NCBI GenBank assembly: GCA_015179125.1
Contig: WHVA01000017.1
Span: 124,001 to 188,000 of the forward strand
DNA: 64,000 nt
DNA from: Gautieria morchelliformis
Lineage: Eukaryota > Basidiomycota > Agaricomycetes > Gomphales > Gomphaceae
Direction of reading: 5' to 3'
Every line of letters begins with the position of its first letter. Position 1 is the first letter of the stretch. The notes beneath the pieces were generated by a model. That model worked only from the letters and a program-made list of their open reading frames with translations, was not told the origin of the DNA and did no database searches. The translations under genes were made by a program, and so were the position numbers. Of the stretch, positions 1-12,612 are shown one piece after another.

Positions 1-20
1 ATCTAATCATCTGGTGCTAG

Positions 21-1090
21 TGCCAAGCACCTACACTCGCCGGAGGAGCAACTTCATTCCCTAGCTGGTAGCTTCGGCTATGTGGCTCCCGGTTCGTAAG
101 GCTCACACAATGAGTTTAAATCAATTTGAAACGTCTTACAGAGGTCCTGAACAAGATCGGTCATGGAAAGCCAGTCGACATATGGTCCACGGGGTACACT
201 CACTGTCCTTTGCAATGTCTGATATTGACGTTAATATGTTGGCAGTATCATCACATATGTCCTTCTTTGTGGCTACTCGCCTTTCCGTTCATCCGATGCC
301 AAGGAACTCATTCGTGAGACGACAGCAGCCAGGATAGAGTTTCACGACCGTTATTGGTCAAACGTCAGCATACAAGGTAGTTTTAAACAGTGTCAATAAT
401 TGTCAATTTCTCACCTTGCAGAAGCCAAGGAATTTATCAAGTCATTGCTCAACCCTGATCCGGCTCAACGCCCCACAGCAGAGATGGCTCTCAAAGACGA
501 CGTAGGCTGTTTATCTTGTTTCCTACCTAGGCTACTGATGTCTAATCCTCTACTAACAGTGGCTCACAACTCACGAGCCGTCAACCGAGCACGATCTATC
601 GGAAGGCTTACGTGAGAATTTCAACCCAGCGGCACGTTGGCGCACGGCCATCAATACCGCACGGGCTATGCATCGCCTTGGCTCATTCAAGAAGCCTCAG
701 GAGCAACAAGTACAAGGAGCACCACATCAAGAGCACACTGGGAGTCAAGACAGCAAGGACAGTGGTAACTGGATTGGTCGGCCGATCGACGACGAGGACA
801 GTGATCTTGAAGCCAGAGAAGATGAAGAGGATATTAATGACGTTAAGGGCGAGCCGGAGAGCCAGGAGCTTACAGTGGATGCTGCCCAGACAGGACCAAA
901 GGAGCGTGTATCAAGCGTCGATTCAAGTCACCACGACAATGAACAACAGCATATACAAACTCTCTTGTCGCAAGAAGAAGAGGAGGCCGTGAACATGCCC
1001 GGGTCGTTCCACATAAGCCACGTATACCAAAATGACGAAGCACACGAAGGTTTGATTTCTAGGATAAGAATGTTCGGTTTCGGCACATGA
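21..1090 (+). CDS. CaMK-type Ser/Thr protein kinase, 3' portion (5' end outside window)
   Basis: The C-terminal half of a kinase domain can be read through five exons: about 21-91, 142-193, 246-376, 422-501 and 560-1090, each joined in frame across GT-AG introns of 45-58 bp. Visible motifs are the activation-segment GSFGYVAPEV (APE box), DIWSTGIITYVLLCGYSPF (subdomain IX with invariant D) and NPDPAQRPTAEMALKD (subdomain XI Arg). The order and the wording of these blocks match fungal calmodulin-dependent kinases (CMK1-like); that assignment is by family resemblance. A WLTTHEPS segment follows, then a roughly 150-residue acidic, Gln-rich, probably disordered tail ending GLISRIRMFGFGT at the TGA. 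The N-lobe, ATP-binding residues and the start lie upstream of the window, so the full length is unknown. The exon at 21 is inferred from a TAG acceptor and is the least certain boundary. Confidence 0.85.
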
Positions 1091-1338
1091 GGTTCAAAGA
1101 AGAGTATTATATTATATTAAGTATCATTCACTTCCATGATGTAAGTATACTAGTGTCTGTAAGACTACGTTTGGTGGACGCGCCTTTTATCATGCATGAT
1201 TGATACAATGTAGACTGTAAAAAAAAATTGATTTTCTAGTATTTTTCAGAGCTCAGAATTACTGATTGTCACAGCAGGTGTGAGTGTGAGCGTGACATAG
1301 TCCGTGGGAAAGTTTCGTGAAAACATTCTCTTGCACTT

Positions 1339-1642
1339 ATGGCTCGACGTTCAGCCCCACCGCACTCAGGCCCATCCTATCTTCCCCCATCATCTCATTC
1401 AGTCGCCGCACGTCATACTGTGGACCCGAATGAGCCACGGTTCCAGCGATTCCTAAAAGAGCAGGCATGTACAGGCTGTATATTAAGAGAATCCTATGGA
1501 GATTGACTATCCGAAATTTCGCCAGATTTTCGCTCCTGAGAAGATGGTGGGAAACATCAGCATTGTAATTGGGGTGGGGATGTTTCTGGGAGGTATTACG
1601 GCCGTCCGATTATGGGGGGAAGCCCTAGTGGGTGACATTTGA
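1339..1642 (+). CDS. small single-pass membrane protein (88 aa), function unknown
   Basis: Two exons (1339-1464 and 1502-1642) give an 88-residue protein. The ATG at 1339 opens a Ser/Pro/His-rich head, followed by a charged stretch (DPNEPRFQRFLKEQ). Exon 2 contains DYPKFRQIFAPEKM and one hydrophobic helix (about residues 61-82) with Gly-rich packing, then a short polar end. This layout resembles small organellar inner- or outer-membrane subunits, but I do not recognise the family. The intron would be only 37 nt and would use a GC donor (CAG|GCATGT); no GT donor keeps the frame. Alternatively exon 2 alone is a relic. The call rests on the clean junction and the well-formed helix. Confidence 0.5.
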
Positions 1643-2925
1643 GTGATGGGACGATTGAGTGAGTTCCCCCGTTGTCTTTGTGAGACTTTTGTTTTGATGG
1701 ATATGCGCACTGTTTATAAAAGTGATAACTCTGTTTCAAATTTGGTGTGAATAATAGATTCTGTCCTCAGCCTCACGAACTCCGATGTTGGTGGCTGCTC
1801 TTGTGCTGTCAGCCATTGTCACCATGCAATGCGTTATGGGGAACAACGTACACTTTGAAGTTGCTTTCGCGAATCATCTTATTCGTCCAGCTACTGCGTG
1901 CGTCTTCTTTTCCCCGAATTCGTTGCTCAAGCCGTAAGTCTTGTCCTCCTTACTGTTTCTCCGTGGTCCCGACAACCGACATGGTGCCCCAAGTATAAGT
2001 AGTGCTTCCAGGGTGTTCTTACCAACCCCAGCAGCGATGGAGTGTAGCCTGTGCTAAACCAGTCAGTGAACCGTATAACGGGATTCGAAGTACATATGAA
2101 TGAGCACAAAAACTGTACGTTTGAGGCTCATAGCTTGGACACGAACATGGTATGTCTTGTACCACCAAGGTCGCTGAAGTTCATGTAAATATAGGATCGC
2201 CCAGGTGTATGGAAGTGCCGTTATAACTTCTTTAGATTCGACAAGCGATCGCTACTGCCAGTAATATATTATAGGCCACGCATGGAATCACTATGCCCGT
2301 ATATACATCATGATTGGATAATTGTCCGCACTTATGCATCTCGTAGCCTACCGCTGTGGAACTCGGATCTTTTCCTAGGTATTCCCTCCAGGTACAGGAA
2401 GTACATGGCTTCTGCGCTTGTAGCGATCAGTGGATACAAGTGAGATGATCACAGTACTGTCGAACATGTACATCAGAACATTGAATCTCCGCAGATTCTG
2501 ACCAGTAAGCTTAAAGGTCCAGATTTGCTTTTTTTTTCTTTTCTCTGCTGATACTTGGTTTCGATGGTAAGAGGATATCAATGTAAATGTCAAGCTCATT
2601 CCTGCTCAGCGACTCTGTGGTTGTTTGGTTGAACGCCCAATAGTATGATCCGAGTCGATTGAGGTCACGTCGGGTCTACTTAAATAATTCTGTGATATGG
2701 ATCACAGTTGTACAGGTATCACGAATCCCTGATGCATGCATAGGATGACTTCGCTGCGCCAGTGCCAGGGGCTATTGTTGCCTGAGACCGCGGTCGATAT
2801 CTTGTGGGTAACCTTGTCCTCTGAAGTGAATACGTCTCTCCAGCGGCCCCAACTTCGTGTTAAACTTGTTGGTGACTCAGGAATATTCCTGATAACCTGA
2901 TTTTCATCCTCAGCCGAGTGCGACC
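1643..2925. other. intergenic stretch; one possible short exon at 1785-1933
   Basis: No gene can be built here. An ATG at 1785 opens 49 codons with a hydrophobic, signal-like start (LVAALVLSAIV) that ends exactly at a good donor (GCC|GTAAGT, 1934), so a small unrecognised gene is conceivable, but I found no following exon that stays open. The last 300 bases are presumably the promoter of the arrestin gene; no clear TATA box is seen. Confidence 0.3.
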
Positions 2926-5564
2926 ATGGTCGTTTCTCACCGTACACTAGCTCATGAACCAAGCTTCAAGTATGAGCACTCCGAGATATCCAGTGCTGTA
3001 TCAAATGCTACGACACCTTCCTCGCTTTCGGCAGCGTCTACGTCAACCACGGCTATAGCGTCATTGTCCACGTCCAGCCTACCATCTACTCAATTACCCA
3101 TGACTTGCTTGCAGACTTTACATGTTACCACGCTCCCTGGAGAGCCCTCTCTTACGCTACACGTGCGCTCTCGTGCACCTTCTTCCCATAATATTCCAAC
3201 GTTTCATGGAGGAGACGTTATCATGGGGAATGTTGTACTGAGCCTGACACCAAAAGAAGCACAATATGTCACATCGGTTGAAATCGAGGCAAGTGTGTTT
3301 CGACAAGAGATTTATATTCTTTTGCCGGCTATCTGTTACTAAATTCCCGCCTTATCTTTCTCATCCTGCCGAGAACATCATTGACATATGACTTTTGTTT
3401 AGCTTCAGGGTGAAATATCTGCACCGGGTAGACCACCTCATCGTTTCCTTACAAAGCGATCAACGCTCTGGACATCGACTGTTTCTATAAAGCATAACAG
3501 TACGAGTTCCGTTTCCTCTCGCGAAGTAGAAGCGCCATCCCATACGGTGAAATCTACGCAGTTAAACAGGCCACGGATCCGACTAGAACCGTCACGTTCA
3601 CACGTCTGGCCCGTTGAAGTTTCGCTTCCGACATATATATTTTCCTCCGAGACACCAGCTTCGAGTCAGAGTCCTCACCTATTTCACCCTGGCATGGTAG
3701 AGGGGGATCGGACGGAATCTACCCAAGAAAGTGGAGGAAAGGGTGGGGTACGAGCCGAGACGGTTGGTTATGGGTTCGATTGGGTTAAAAGTGACGAGAG
3801 CCTATGCTTTCGACATGACAGAGATGCGATGGAGCTCGGGCAAAAGGAGCAGGTCCTGGAATGGATTAATTCAACGACACCCAGAAGAGTTCTTTTGGAA
3901 GATGGAACAGGTGGGTCATCTACTTCTGCACCATCGCTTCTCTTTTATCCATTTATCCTCAGACTTGTCACCGGTGACGGTTGAGGGGACGGTTCGAACG
4001 TCGAGGGATAAGGAGCACGCATTTAAGCTCCCCCCTTCCTTCTCTGAGGGCGCAAGCGTTGCTTGTCTTGAATATAAACTCGTTGTCACGGTGCATAGGC
4101 GAGGTTTGCTAAGAGATGACAAGAGGTGAGTCGGTACCACGCTTGTTCCACTACTTCGTCACGATCTGCTGGTGCATGTGATCGGCATCCCTTACTCTCG
4201 GCGGTGATTGACCATACGCACGTTCAGCAAACAAATCCCGCATTAGTGACAAAATCGGCCCCTTTGACAAACGCTCTGTGTGGCACCATTAGCTGACAGT
4301 ACTCCCTTTTTGTTGCTACCTTCTAGCCTTCATGCAAAGCTCCATGTACTACCTCACTCCTATCTGGCCAGTGAGCCAAGCACGGGGGATCCTCTTCGTA
4401 CGAGCCATCCCCCCGTGGTAGCCTCACAACTCCCGGGTCCATCTGAAAACCCAGACGGGTGGAATCTCACCCCCGAGGTCGTGATGCAGCTGCAGCCTAA
4501 ATTACGTCGGTCGGGAGGCGTCGTAGATGGTGATATTGCGAAGGAAATCGTGCTCAAGGCAAGCATAAAAACTCGCTCGTTCACGTTGGCAGACGTTTGA
4601 CTGCCTAGCTCGGATTAGTTGGCACTCTCGAGGCCGGTACGTTGTCTGCTTTTTCAGAAGGTGCCGAAAAACACCTGATCTGTGATTGGGTTATTATGCG
4701 TTCTCTTTTCATGGTCATCTGTGCGCGTGATGGATAGCTTTGTTACGCCCGTGGTACCACGATCCCATTTAGACTCACCATTTCCATCCCACACCCTTAC
4801 ATATCAGCCTCCAAGGAATTAGAACGGTCAACAGGCAGAAAGTCCAAAGTTTCTCTGGCCTCACCGAGCACCGCTATTTCGATGCCGTTTCTGGTACCTA
4901 GTGTCCCTCCGTTATTCCGCAAGGTATCTATCGCGTGCTCCATGTCGTGTAGCACCCATGTTGAAACTCGTGCACCATCGAACACGCCTCCTCGGTCACC
5001 ACTGCCGAAATTGTCGCTCGCACCCTCTTCAGCGGCCATTGCCGCCTCTATCAGGCTTGTACGGGCGACTCACGCTGGCCCTGATGCAAATTATGACGGT
5101 AACACTCGTCGCCGATGTGCTAGCTTTTTGCACACCGCCTCTACTGCAGTCATACATGACGAACCTATGGGGAACACCGCCGCAGATGATGTTGAAGAAA
5201 CTCACCCTGAGTTGAAAGGCTGGGCGACTGAACAAGGACGATTAGTTCGAACTTTTGCGGGCGAAATACCCCTAAAGGAGGATATAAAGCCGACATTTGC
5301 TTTCTCACATTTCGTACTACAGGTGTGTATCTATCTTTGCGAGTATTCTTGCATTCCCTTCGATATGGCTTCGTCACTCAGCATCTAAGCATCTATTAAT
5401 GCGTTCGTGTGTAGTATGCTGTTGTCCTCTTCCCCTTCGAAGTTTCTGGGTTCACGCCTTCCTCCAACGAGCCATTGTGGAGTGAACCTGTCAACATAAC
5501 GGCTCATCCGCCCAGAAAACCCCGACCCGTGCCTACGTTGATTTCAGCAAACCAGCCACTATAG
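2926..5564 (+). CDS. arrestin-domain protein (ART-like trafficking adaptor)
   Basis: Six exons keep one frame: 2926-3288, 3403-3910, 3963-4125, 4327-4594, 4738-5322 and 5415-5564 (678 aa). The start ATG has a good context (ACCATGG). An 80-residue Ser/Thr-rich head precedes arrestin-N strands such as FHGGDVIMGNVVLSL and VTSVEIELQGEIS, then SEGASVACLEYKLVVTV. Arrestin-C begins in exon 5 with YARGTTIPFRLTISIP, the usual (Y)xRGxxIPxxLxI signature. The final exon (YAVVLFPFEVSGF) is a typical closing strand. Fungal proteins of this type recruit Rsp5-class ubiquitin ligases to plasma-membrane transporters (family knowledge); no PPxY was sought exhaustively. Intron 1 uses a GC donor (GAG|GCAAGT). The end of exon 4 is uncertain: a second GC donor (AAG|GCAAGC at 4559) is a phase-equivalent alternative, while the chosen donor (GTTTGA) is weak but keeps one more strand. 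Confidence 0.8.
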
Positions 5565-6752
5565 ACACACCGATAGGGAATTCCACATAATCCCTTCACC
5601 AAATCCCCAGAAGCAGACAAAGTAGGTGGCACCTGGATCGGAACCTACTGTATTGGATTTGACCAATACATTTATGCTCACGCCTGAGTGCTGGAGACCC
5701 TCAGGCTTTTTCTCGTCTTTTCTAAACTTCGGACGTTCTTTCTGGGATTACTTATGAGCGTGTAGTAACACGGCGGTATGTTCGATAAGTATAGTGGTTT
5801 TAGTGTAGCTCTGTAAATTATAATGTATGGTACGATCGATATATCTGCGGTGATTGTTTCCCAGTACTGTCCGAGTCGGGCGCCGGTAGCTCGAACGACG
5901 TTGTCTATAGATACTATCCACCTTTAAACTGGAACAGGCACGAGAGATAGGGGAAAGAAGTCGACAAGGACGTACCTGATAAACTAGTACTGATTTGTGG
6001 CTTGACCGGCGATCATTGGTACCGTCCTAAGTATGCCGGGCATATAATTTTCATCGGGATTATCAATCGACGAGCGAGCGCGGGGATATACGGTACATAT
6101 ATACTTGGTTACATACCGTTGAGGCGAGTTGGCAAAGATTGGATACCGGAGCCGTCGATGATCATGGTGGTATCTATGTAGTGCCAGTGATCCTGCGGCG
6201 GGGCGATCAAAACGTGGGACCACCTGCGCCAAGCCGCTAGTCGGGCTAGCGCTCTCATACCAGGCCTGGGCTCACTCTCAGAACGCTGCTGATGATATCT
6301 TCAAGTAGTACTCACGGCGATTATGATGGCGCGACATCTCACCGCGCGGGCGCCAAGGAATGATAATTCACTCTATTCTCTTTTTGAAATGCTTCAGTTT
6401 GATGGTGAAATTTGGCTTAGTTCATGCAATACAGAGTTACTGTATATCCAACGAGTTTTACAAAGATGCAATAGATTAGGTGGCCTGCCGCCGGCCTGAG
6501 GCCTGACCGTCAGCGCATCGGGCAGGTCGGAGTTGGTTATGTAACGCGCACCAAGGGCCTCGATTGCCTCGTCGTTGCCACCTTCAAGTCGCTCATTTAT
6601 CTCATACCCTCTCAAAGTGTCTACTCATCATACCCTAAGGTTTATACACGTAATTCACGGCAGTGGTCCTTCAACTTTCCGGAGGACGAAACACGAGCTC
6701 GTACGGCACAAGACAGGTCTTCGAAACCAATTCTGCAACCCACGGGCCCACC
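5565..6752. other. intergenic region between arrestin and RabGAP genes
   Basis: About 1.2 kb with no supported gene. Short open frames on both strands lack recognisable sequence. The segment must hold the arrestin terminator and the RabGAP promoter; no element repeat or TATA box stands out. Confidence 0.5.
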
Positions 6753-9700
6753 ATGGAAGCCTCTGACCTCGCTCGCTGGACCAGGTTCGCGGCGAAGGGT
6801 GGTATCGGCAAATGCATCGCTCTCCAAGACTGCGTCGCTCAAGGCGTCGAAGATCTTATGTTCTTGAAGGTGCGTTTACGCAATCTGACTCGACAACAGG
6901 ATAATGAACGCGATATTATTCCTTAGGATGATGAAGTAGTAGTGCTGTTACAACTTCCCCAGGAGGACCAGTACTTGGTGAGTCTTCTTTTCCGCACTCT
7001 TTCGTGGCTCGATCAGGCAGCGGGCCACAACAGGGCGTCCATATAGCCCTTTCTATGTCGGCTTCCTTTGTTTTGGCTCTACGTGTGTCTTTTAGCTGAT
7101 TCCACGTTCCCTCCATGTGCTTTGATAGGGATATTGTGAAGGTGTTGTCGGTCGCTTCCGTGGTTCTGCAGTCCATTTCCATGGCAGACTAAAGAAACCT
7201 GTGTTCGCAAAGCGTCAGTCTACTCCGGGAACCTCGCCTACCAGGCCTATCTCCCTCTCCACGCAGTCGCCCCCATCTACTTCCTCCAGTCCCGCGAGTG
7301 GGCACGGCCCGAAACTTGCCACACGCTCGGCCACGTCCCCCTTGGGCCATTCATTACCCGTTCCTTCGCCATTTGAGGGACAGACCGCTGCGAATCATAC
7401 CCAATCCATGCGGCAATCTGTGTCGATTTCTGCTCCGATCACTCAAGCCCGAGCGGCGCAGACTCACAGCCGAGCACCCTCGAACGCATCGTCCATTTCC
7501 CATTATAGCACGCACTCGAGGTCTCTCTCCCAGTCGCATGAACGCGTCTCCATGCCCGCCCAATTGCATCCACAGACGCATGCGCGGAAGGCTAGCAATG
7601 CATCATCTCGTTCAGCATACTCCTTCGGCTCCCGCCCTCCAAGCCGGGCCCCTTCACGATCGGATTCTGTAACTGGATCAGTTTCGGAGGACACGCATAC
7701 GCAGCATGTGTCGATACCTCCGCCTGTACCAGGTGTACCGGCGCCTGCCCTCACGGATGGTTCATCTGCACATTCATCTGTCGTACTCTCCCCTGCACCT
7801 GCCTTTCCGTTTTCTTTCCCTCATCCCCCCCAGTCGGCGGGGAAGGCTCCTGCATCGTTGTTTCAAGGGCGACACCGGTCAGGTTCTGAGAAGCTTTTAC
7901 CGCGCACAAACACTCCTGAGGGTCGGCGGCGAAGTGGCAGCGAGAATGTTTTCCTACACTTAGATCGACCGCGTGGTGGTAACTGGAACGGGGACCGCGA
8001 ACGTGTCCAGGGAAAAGATCAGGTTCTTATCGTGCAAGAGCATGCGCCGCAGGAGTTGTCCGTAACGGGTTTGAGCGAGACCAGTTTGAAGACTGCATCT
8101 GTGTATTCAGATGTGAGTGGCGAAGAGGCTGAGGATGAGAGAGAGGATGAGGATGAAAGACGAAGTGAGGCGGATAACGTGGAAGACACAAACACGCGAG
8201 CATCCACGGGTGTCTTGAATGAGGATGAAAGCGACGAGAATGGACGTCGCACAGCCTCGTCAAGTCCAGATGATCTGTCGGATGGAGGGTTTGGCATCGG
8301 CATGACTCTGTTGAGGGAGGACGATGACGATGAGAGTGAAGACAGTGAGCTACTCCGAGACTCGGGGAACGACGACACAGCTATAGGGCATGCGGACCCG
8401 ACCCAGCCCACCCTGGGGAAGGTACAGTCACTACGGAAACCTATAACGCTTCCGATGAGGGTTGTCAATCGTGGCAGTGTCAGTCCAAGTGTGAGCGAGA
8501 GCGAGATGGGTGAGGACGATACAGCAACGCAGGCGCACGTTCAGAAGCGTCACGGGCCAGCTTTTCGGAATTCTTCGTCTGTGGACACGGTGCTCGATGC
8601 TATCGTCCCACCACGACCGCCGTTCGCCGCCGGGCGTGCCTCCGTAGGCAGCCGTACTTCTTCCCTTGCACCAACAGACGACGAACACTGGGAGTCGGAT
8701 GCGGATATCTACGACGACTACCGTTACTCACGCTATTCAACGCATTATTCCGGGTCGCCTGCACAGCATAGTTCCAGACGCGCCAGCAAGGGGAGCACGA
8801 AGAGCGGGCTATCGAGGGCAAGTGAGCGACCACCACTTCCAGACGAGGAGTCGTGGAAAAAGAATCTGCTTGGCGCGGACGGCACTGAAGAAAGCGTGAC
8901 ACTACAGCGGAAAAGCCCCAACAGTCAGTCGTCGTCGGTGAAGATCAGCATCGCTACCGACCGCAATTCGGCATCTACAGCCTCGACGACTCTCGACCAC
9001 TCATTCACTCGAGGTGGCGAAGAAGCGACGTCAACGATGAAAACTCAGTCAGAAACGCCAGCCTGGACAAAGTCAAGAAGTCCGTCACCCGTGCAGGATA
9101 CGGCAGAGGTCTCAACGACCACTACGCCTGGCGCATTCGGCATGATGAGTTTGACATCGCCCTTGACGAGGGCTTTCCGCGAGAGTGACGACTCCAAGTA
9201 TTCCGAGGCCAGTGGCGAAATTGGCGATGAGGCAGACGAGGGTCAAGAGCAACATACAGGTACACCCGTATTACCTGCGCGACGTTCGCTTTCATCTAGA
9301 TCACCTGACCGAGTCAATAATCGCTCGATGTCAAAGTCACCAGCGCTAGTATCCTCCACACGGGGAAAATATGAAAATGAGCGGCGTACTGGGAGTCCTA
9401 ATGTAGACGTGGACCCAGGAGCTGCACACGCCACCCACCTTAGTGTCGTTACCTCTTCGGCAGGCATTGATCACGATGTGATCATTCTGAATGAGAGCCC
9501 TGTTAGCGATAAATCCCCCGACTCACGTCCCTGGTCTCCCGCTGATGACACGCACCTGCGAGTTGCCTCGCCTCAAAGCCACCAAGGCTCCGCTCCTCCT
9601 TCTCCTCTCAACCCCGGTTTTCCCCCTTCACCCTCTAGTATGGCGTCCTTCACATCTACAGCACCCCTCACCATCACCAAGACCAGCCCCATCTCATCGC

Positions 9701-12612
9701 CCTCTACCCCGCGACATCCTGTTTCGCCGCCTGCCATTCCCTTCACAGGAGTTCCTCCTCCAGGACGTCCCCCGGCGCATATGCAATATGCGCAGCATCC
9801 GTACCAGTATCCGCAACCACAGCAGCAGCGACAACGATCCGACCCTACGTCGGAGTCCCTTTACACACTGCGTATGGCGGGTCAACAACGAGCGAGTACT
9901 ATCCATGGGCGTACGCAAACCGACCTTCTCACTGCTACAGGCCCCGTCCCCATTTCTTTCCTATTGCCCGGAATGCTACCCACGCCACCTCCCGCTTCAA
10001 GGCCTCAACCTGCGCCTCAGCAGGCTCCGTATGGGCAGATTATACCCCCAGGACATGGCTCAGTTAAAAGTCGAATACCCGATCCACAGTCGGCTTCTAT
10101 ACCCCAGGGTCAGGATCAACTTCTGAGTGATGGTTCGCTTACCTCCACACCAACTCAACCGACGATGCGTCGGGCGATAACTGTCCCTGCGCCTCCAGCA
10201 GGAATGACAGCTATGCAGGGTGGTGTCAACTCCTCTTCCGTTCCGAACCATGTGCCGCCTGTGACAACTCGGACAACTTCTGTTCAGGGAGTCCAACCAG
10301 GCAGTGATAAGATCATAGCGGCCTCGACACCATCATCACCACTACCACGCGCCAACTTTTTCCCTAAAATTAGTGTGGCCAGACCACGGTCGAGGTCATT
10401 CTCCGGCTTCCATTCTGACATCACAGAAATGGTATCTCAAACACTTCGTAAACGCAGGTGAGCTGCTACCTCAATGTGGAATCGATCCGTTCTTACGTTA
10501 TTGTAGCCAGGATGAAGATAGCCGACCCTCTCACGCCTCTGGTGGTAGCCTTAGGGCGATTTCACCCTCTCCGAAAATATCAACTCATCGGCAGGCTGCC
10601 GGTTCGATACAGACCCCGCAGGGCAAGGCAGGTCTGGGTTCCCGACCATCGCATGTACCATCGCCGCTGTCGCTTCCACCGACTAGTAGGTCCGAGACTG
10701 CCCTTAGATCGCCGCTTCCTTCGCCCGCACCACCTACTGCTCCCCCAACCGCTCGTGCCGTGCCTGTCCCCGTGAAGCCTCCGGAACCGGAGGTCCAGGT
10801 TAAAAGAGGCGCCCTCCGTAAAGCGTCATCCCACCTCTCGTTGCGACCCACCCAACAGACACCAAGTGCATTGGCGTCTTCGTCGTTAGGGTTCCTACCA
10901 CAAAGGCGCAATTCAGGACAATCTGCGAAAACTGGGCATGTGCTTGATGAGGAAACACAGGCTCTCAGATCGCCATCCCCGCTCAAGGCGTCCTCAATTT
11001 TGCCGCAGGCACATGAAGTTGATCGTGCTCACGATAACGGCTCCCCTTCTTCCTCATCCTTAGCTCGAAGTGGTTCTCTCCGATCCAAAATGTCTATATC
11101 AGCTCTCAAGCCGAAAGGTACTCGGAGCACTCGTGATGGTGTTCCTGAGACGCCAATGACCGTTACTAGCACCTCAACGCCAGCAGATGAGGACACGGTG
11201 CAGATCAAGGATTTGGAATTTGAGCTTATTCGACCTGTCATCCCACTTTTATCTCTTGACAACCGAGGTGAAGAGAGCACAGACCACAAAGATGTAATGT
11301 CGGTTCGGAGTGCAGATTTGCGCCGAGACTCTTCAAGTGTGCGCTCTGAAACACTTAGCCCGGGAGGGCTGTCGCCCTCTACAGATCAACGTTTCTTTGG
11401 TTCTATGAACTCTTCCCCCGACTCGTTCTCGAGAAAGAGCAAAGGTCCCGAGGCAAACACCTCTGTACAGGCTCATAGGGACCGGGAGTTGAGGTGGATT
11501 TCTACCATGAACTCTAGCGATCCAGCACAAGCAAAAAAGAGTAAGAAGATAAAAAGGCTGCTCATAGAAGGGGTGCCGTCGAGCGTGCGCTACCTTGTCT
11601 GGGCCCACATATCCAACAGCGGGTCAAAGAAAATGTCGAACGTGTACACCCAATTAAGCAAACGTCGACCAGCGATGGCCCAGGATATCGAACAGGATGT
11701 GGCACAGTAAGTTTTACCATCTTAAACCGCGGCCGTTCCTGACCCGTCGCGACATAGGTCCTTCCCTGATCACCCTCATCTCCGTGAACCAAAGGGGCCG
11801 CTTGTCTCCGTCCTGTTTGCGTACATAGCGATGGTTCCAGACTTGCGCTATCATCGAGGTATTGTATGATGTTTTTATTGCAGCCTTTTGACATATTATG
11901 CCTTAAAGGACTTGCCATCATTGCTGGCCATCTTCTCCTACAATCTCCGGAGGAGGATGCATTTTGGACCTTCCTGGCAATGATGGATAGTTATCTCCGG
12001 CCTTACTTTATGCCCGCTTCGCCTCAGATGGGGATTGATACAAACCTTTTCGTTAAGGCTGTGGAGGTCATGGATTCACAACTTGCCACTCGAATATTTA
12101 CCCAGCTGAATGTACGGCCTAACGAACTTTGTGGCGTGTGGTGCGTAAGAGTGACCGCTAATACACAGTAGCACTGATCCATATTACCAATAGGTTCTCT
12201 TCAGTATTTGCTGGTGCTCTCCCGCTTGAGCATTTACACCGTGTGTGGGACCTGTTCCTCTATGAAGGTAGGCTACAGCTCTCAGACTTGTCCCCGGCCT
12301 TGGTATGACCAATTGACAGGTTTCCCACTGTTGCTGCGAGTTGGACTCGCAATTCTTTCCATTTGTCGACGATACCTCCTTGAGACCCCAACGAGCCAAG
12401 GTCCCTCCCACATGGCTTACCTACTACGACCACCATCTGAAGCCCTTCCGGGAGATCCAGAACAATTCATTGCGCAGGTTCTCGCTGTCAAACTCAAGGA
12501 CGATGATATCCGCAAGTCGCGTGTTAAAATGGAAGCAGCGGTGAAGCAGCAGCGTCTCCCCAGAGGCCCAACCTCGCAACCTAGCCATCCCCGCGGGCGA
12601 GCACGAGTCTAA
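6753..12612 (+). CDS. SH3- and TBC-domain Rab GTPase-activating protein
   Basis: Eight exons (6753-6869, 6927-6977, 7129-10457, 10507-11706, 11758-11858, 11909-12140, 12194-12267, 12320-12612) sum to 5397 nt, about 1798 aa, all junctions in frame. The N-terminus (residues about 18-75) folds as an SH3 domain: CIALQDCVAQGVEDLMF, then KDDEVVVLLQL, then YCEGVVGRFRGSAVHF. A Ser/Pro-rich disordered middle of about 1350 residues carries an acidic patch near 8130-8370. The C-terminal TBC domain starts at RELRWISTM and shows IEGVPSSVRYLVW (the IxxGIPxxxRxxxW box, with Val-Pro-Ser-Ser-Val-Arg), a PDLRYHRGLAIIAGHLLL segment (YxQG motif B region, where the catalytic Gln is replaced by Arg) and VFAGALPLEHLHRVWD. 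TBC proteins accelerate Rab GTP hydrolysis by a dual Arg/Gln finger; the Gln substitution seen here may reduce or alter activity. Confidence 0.88.
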
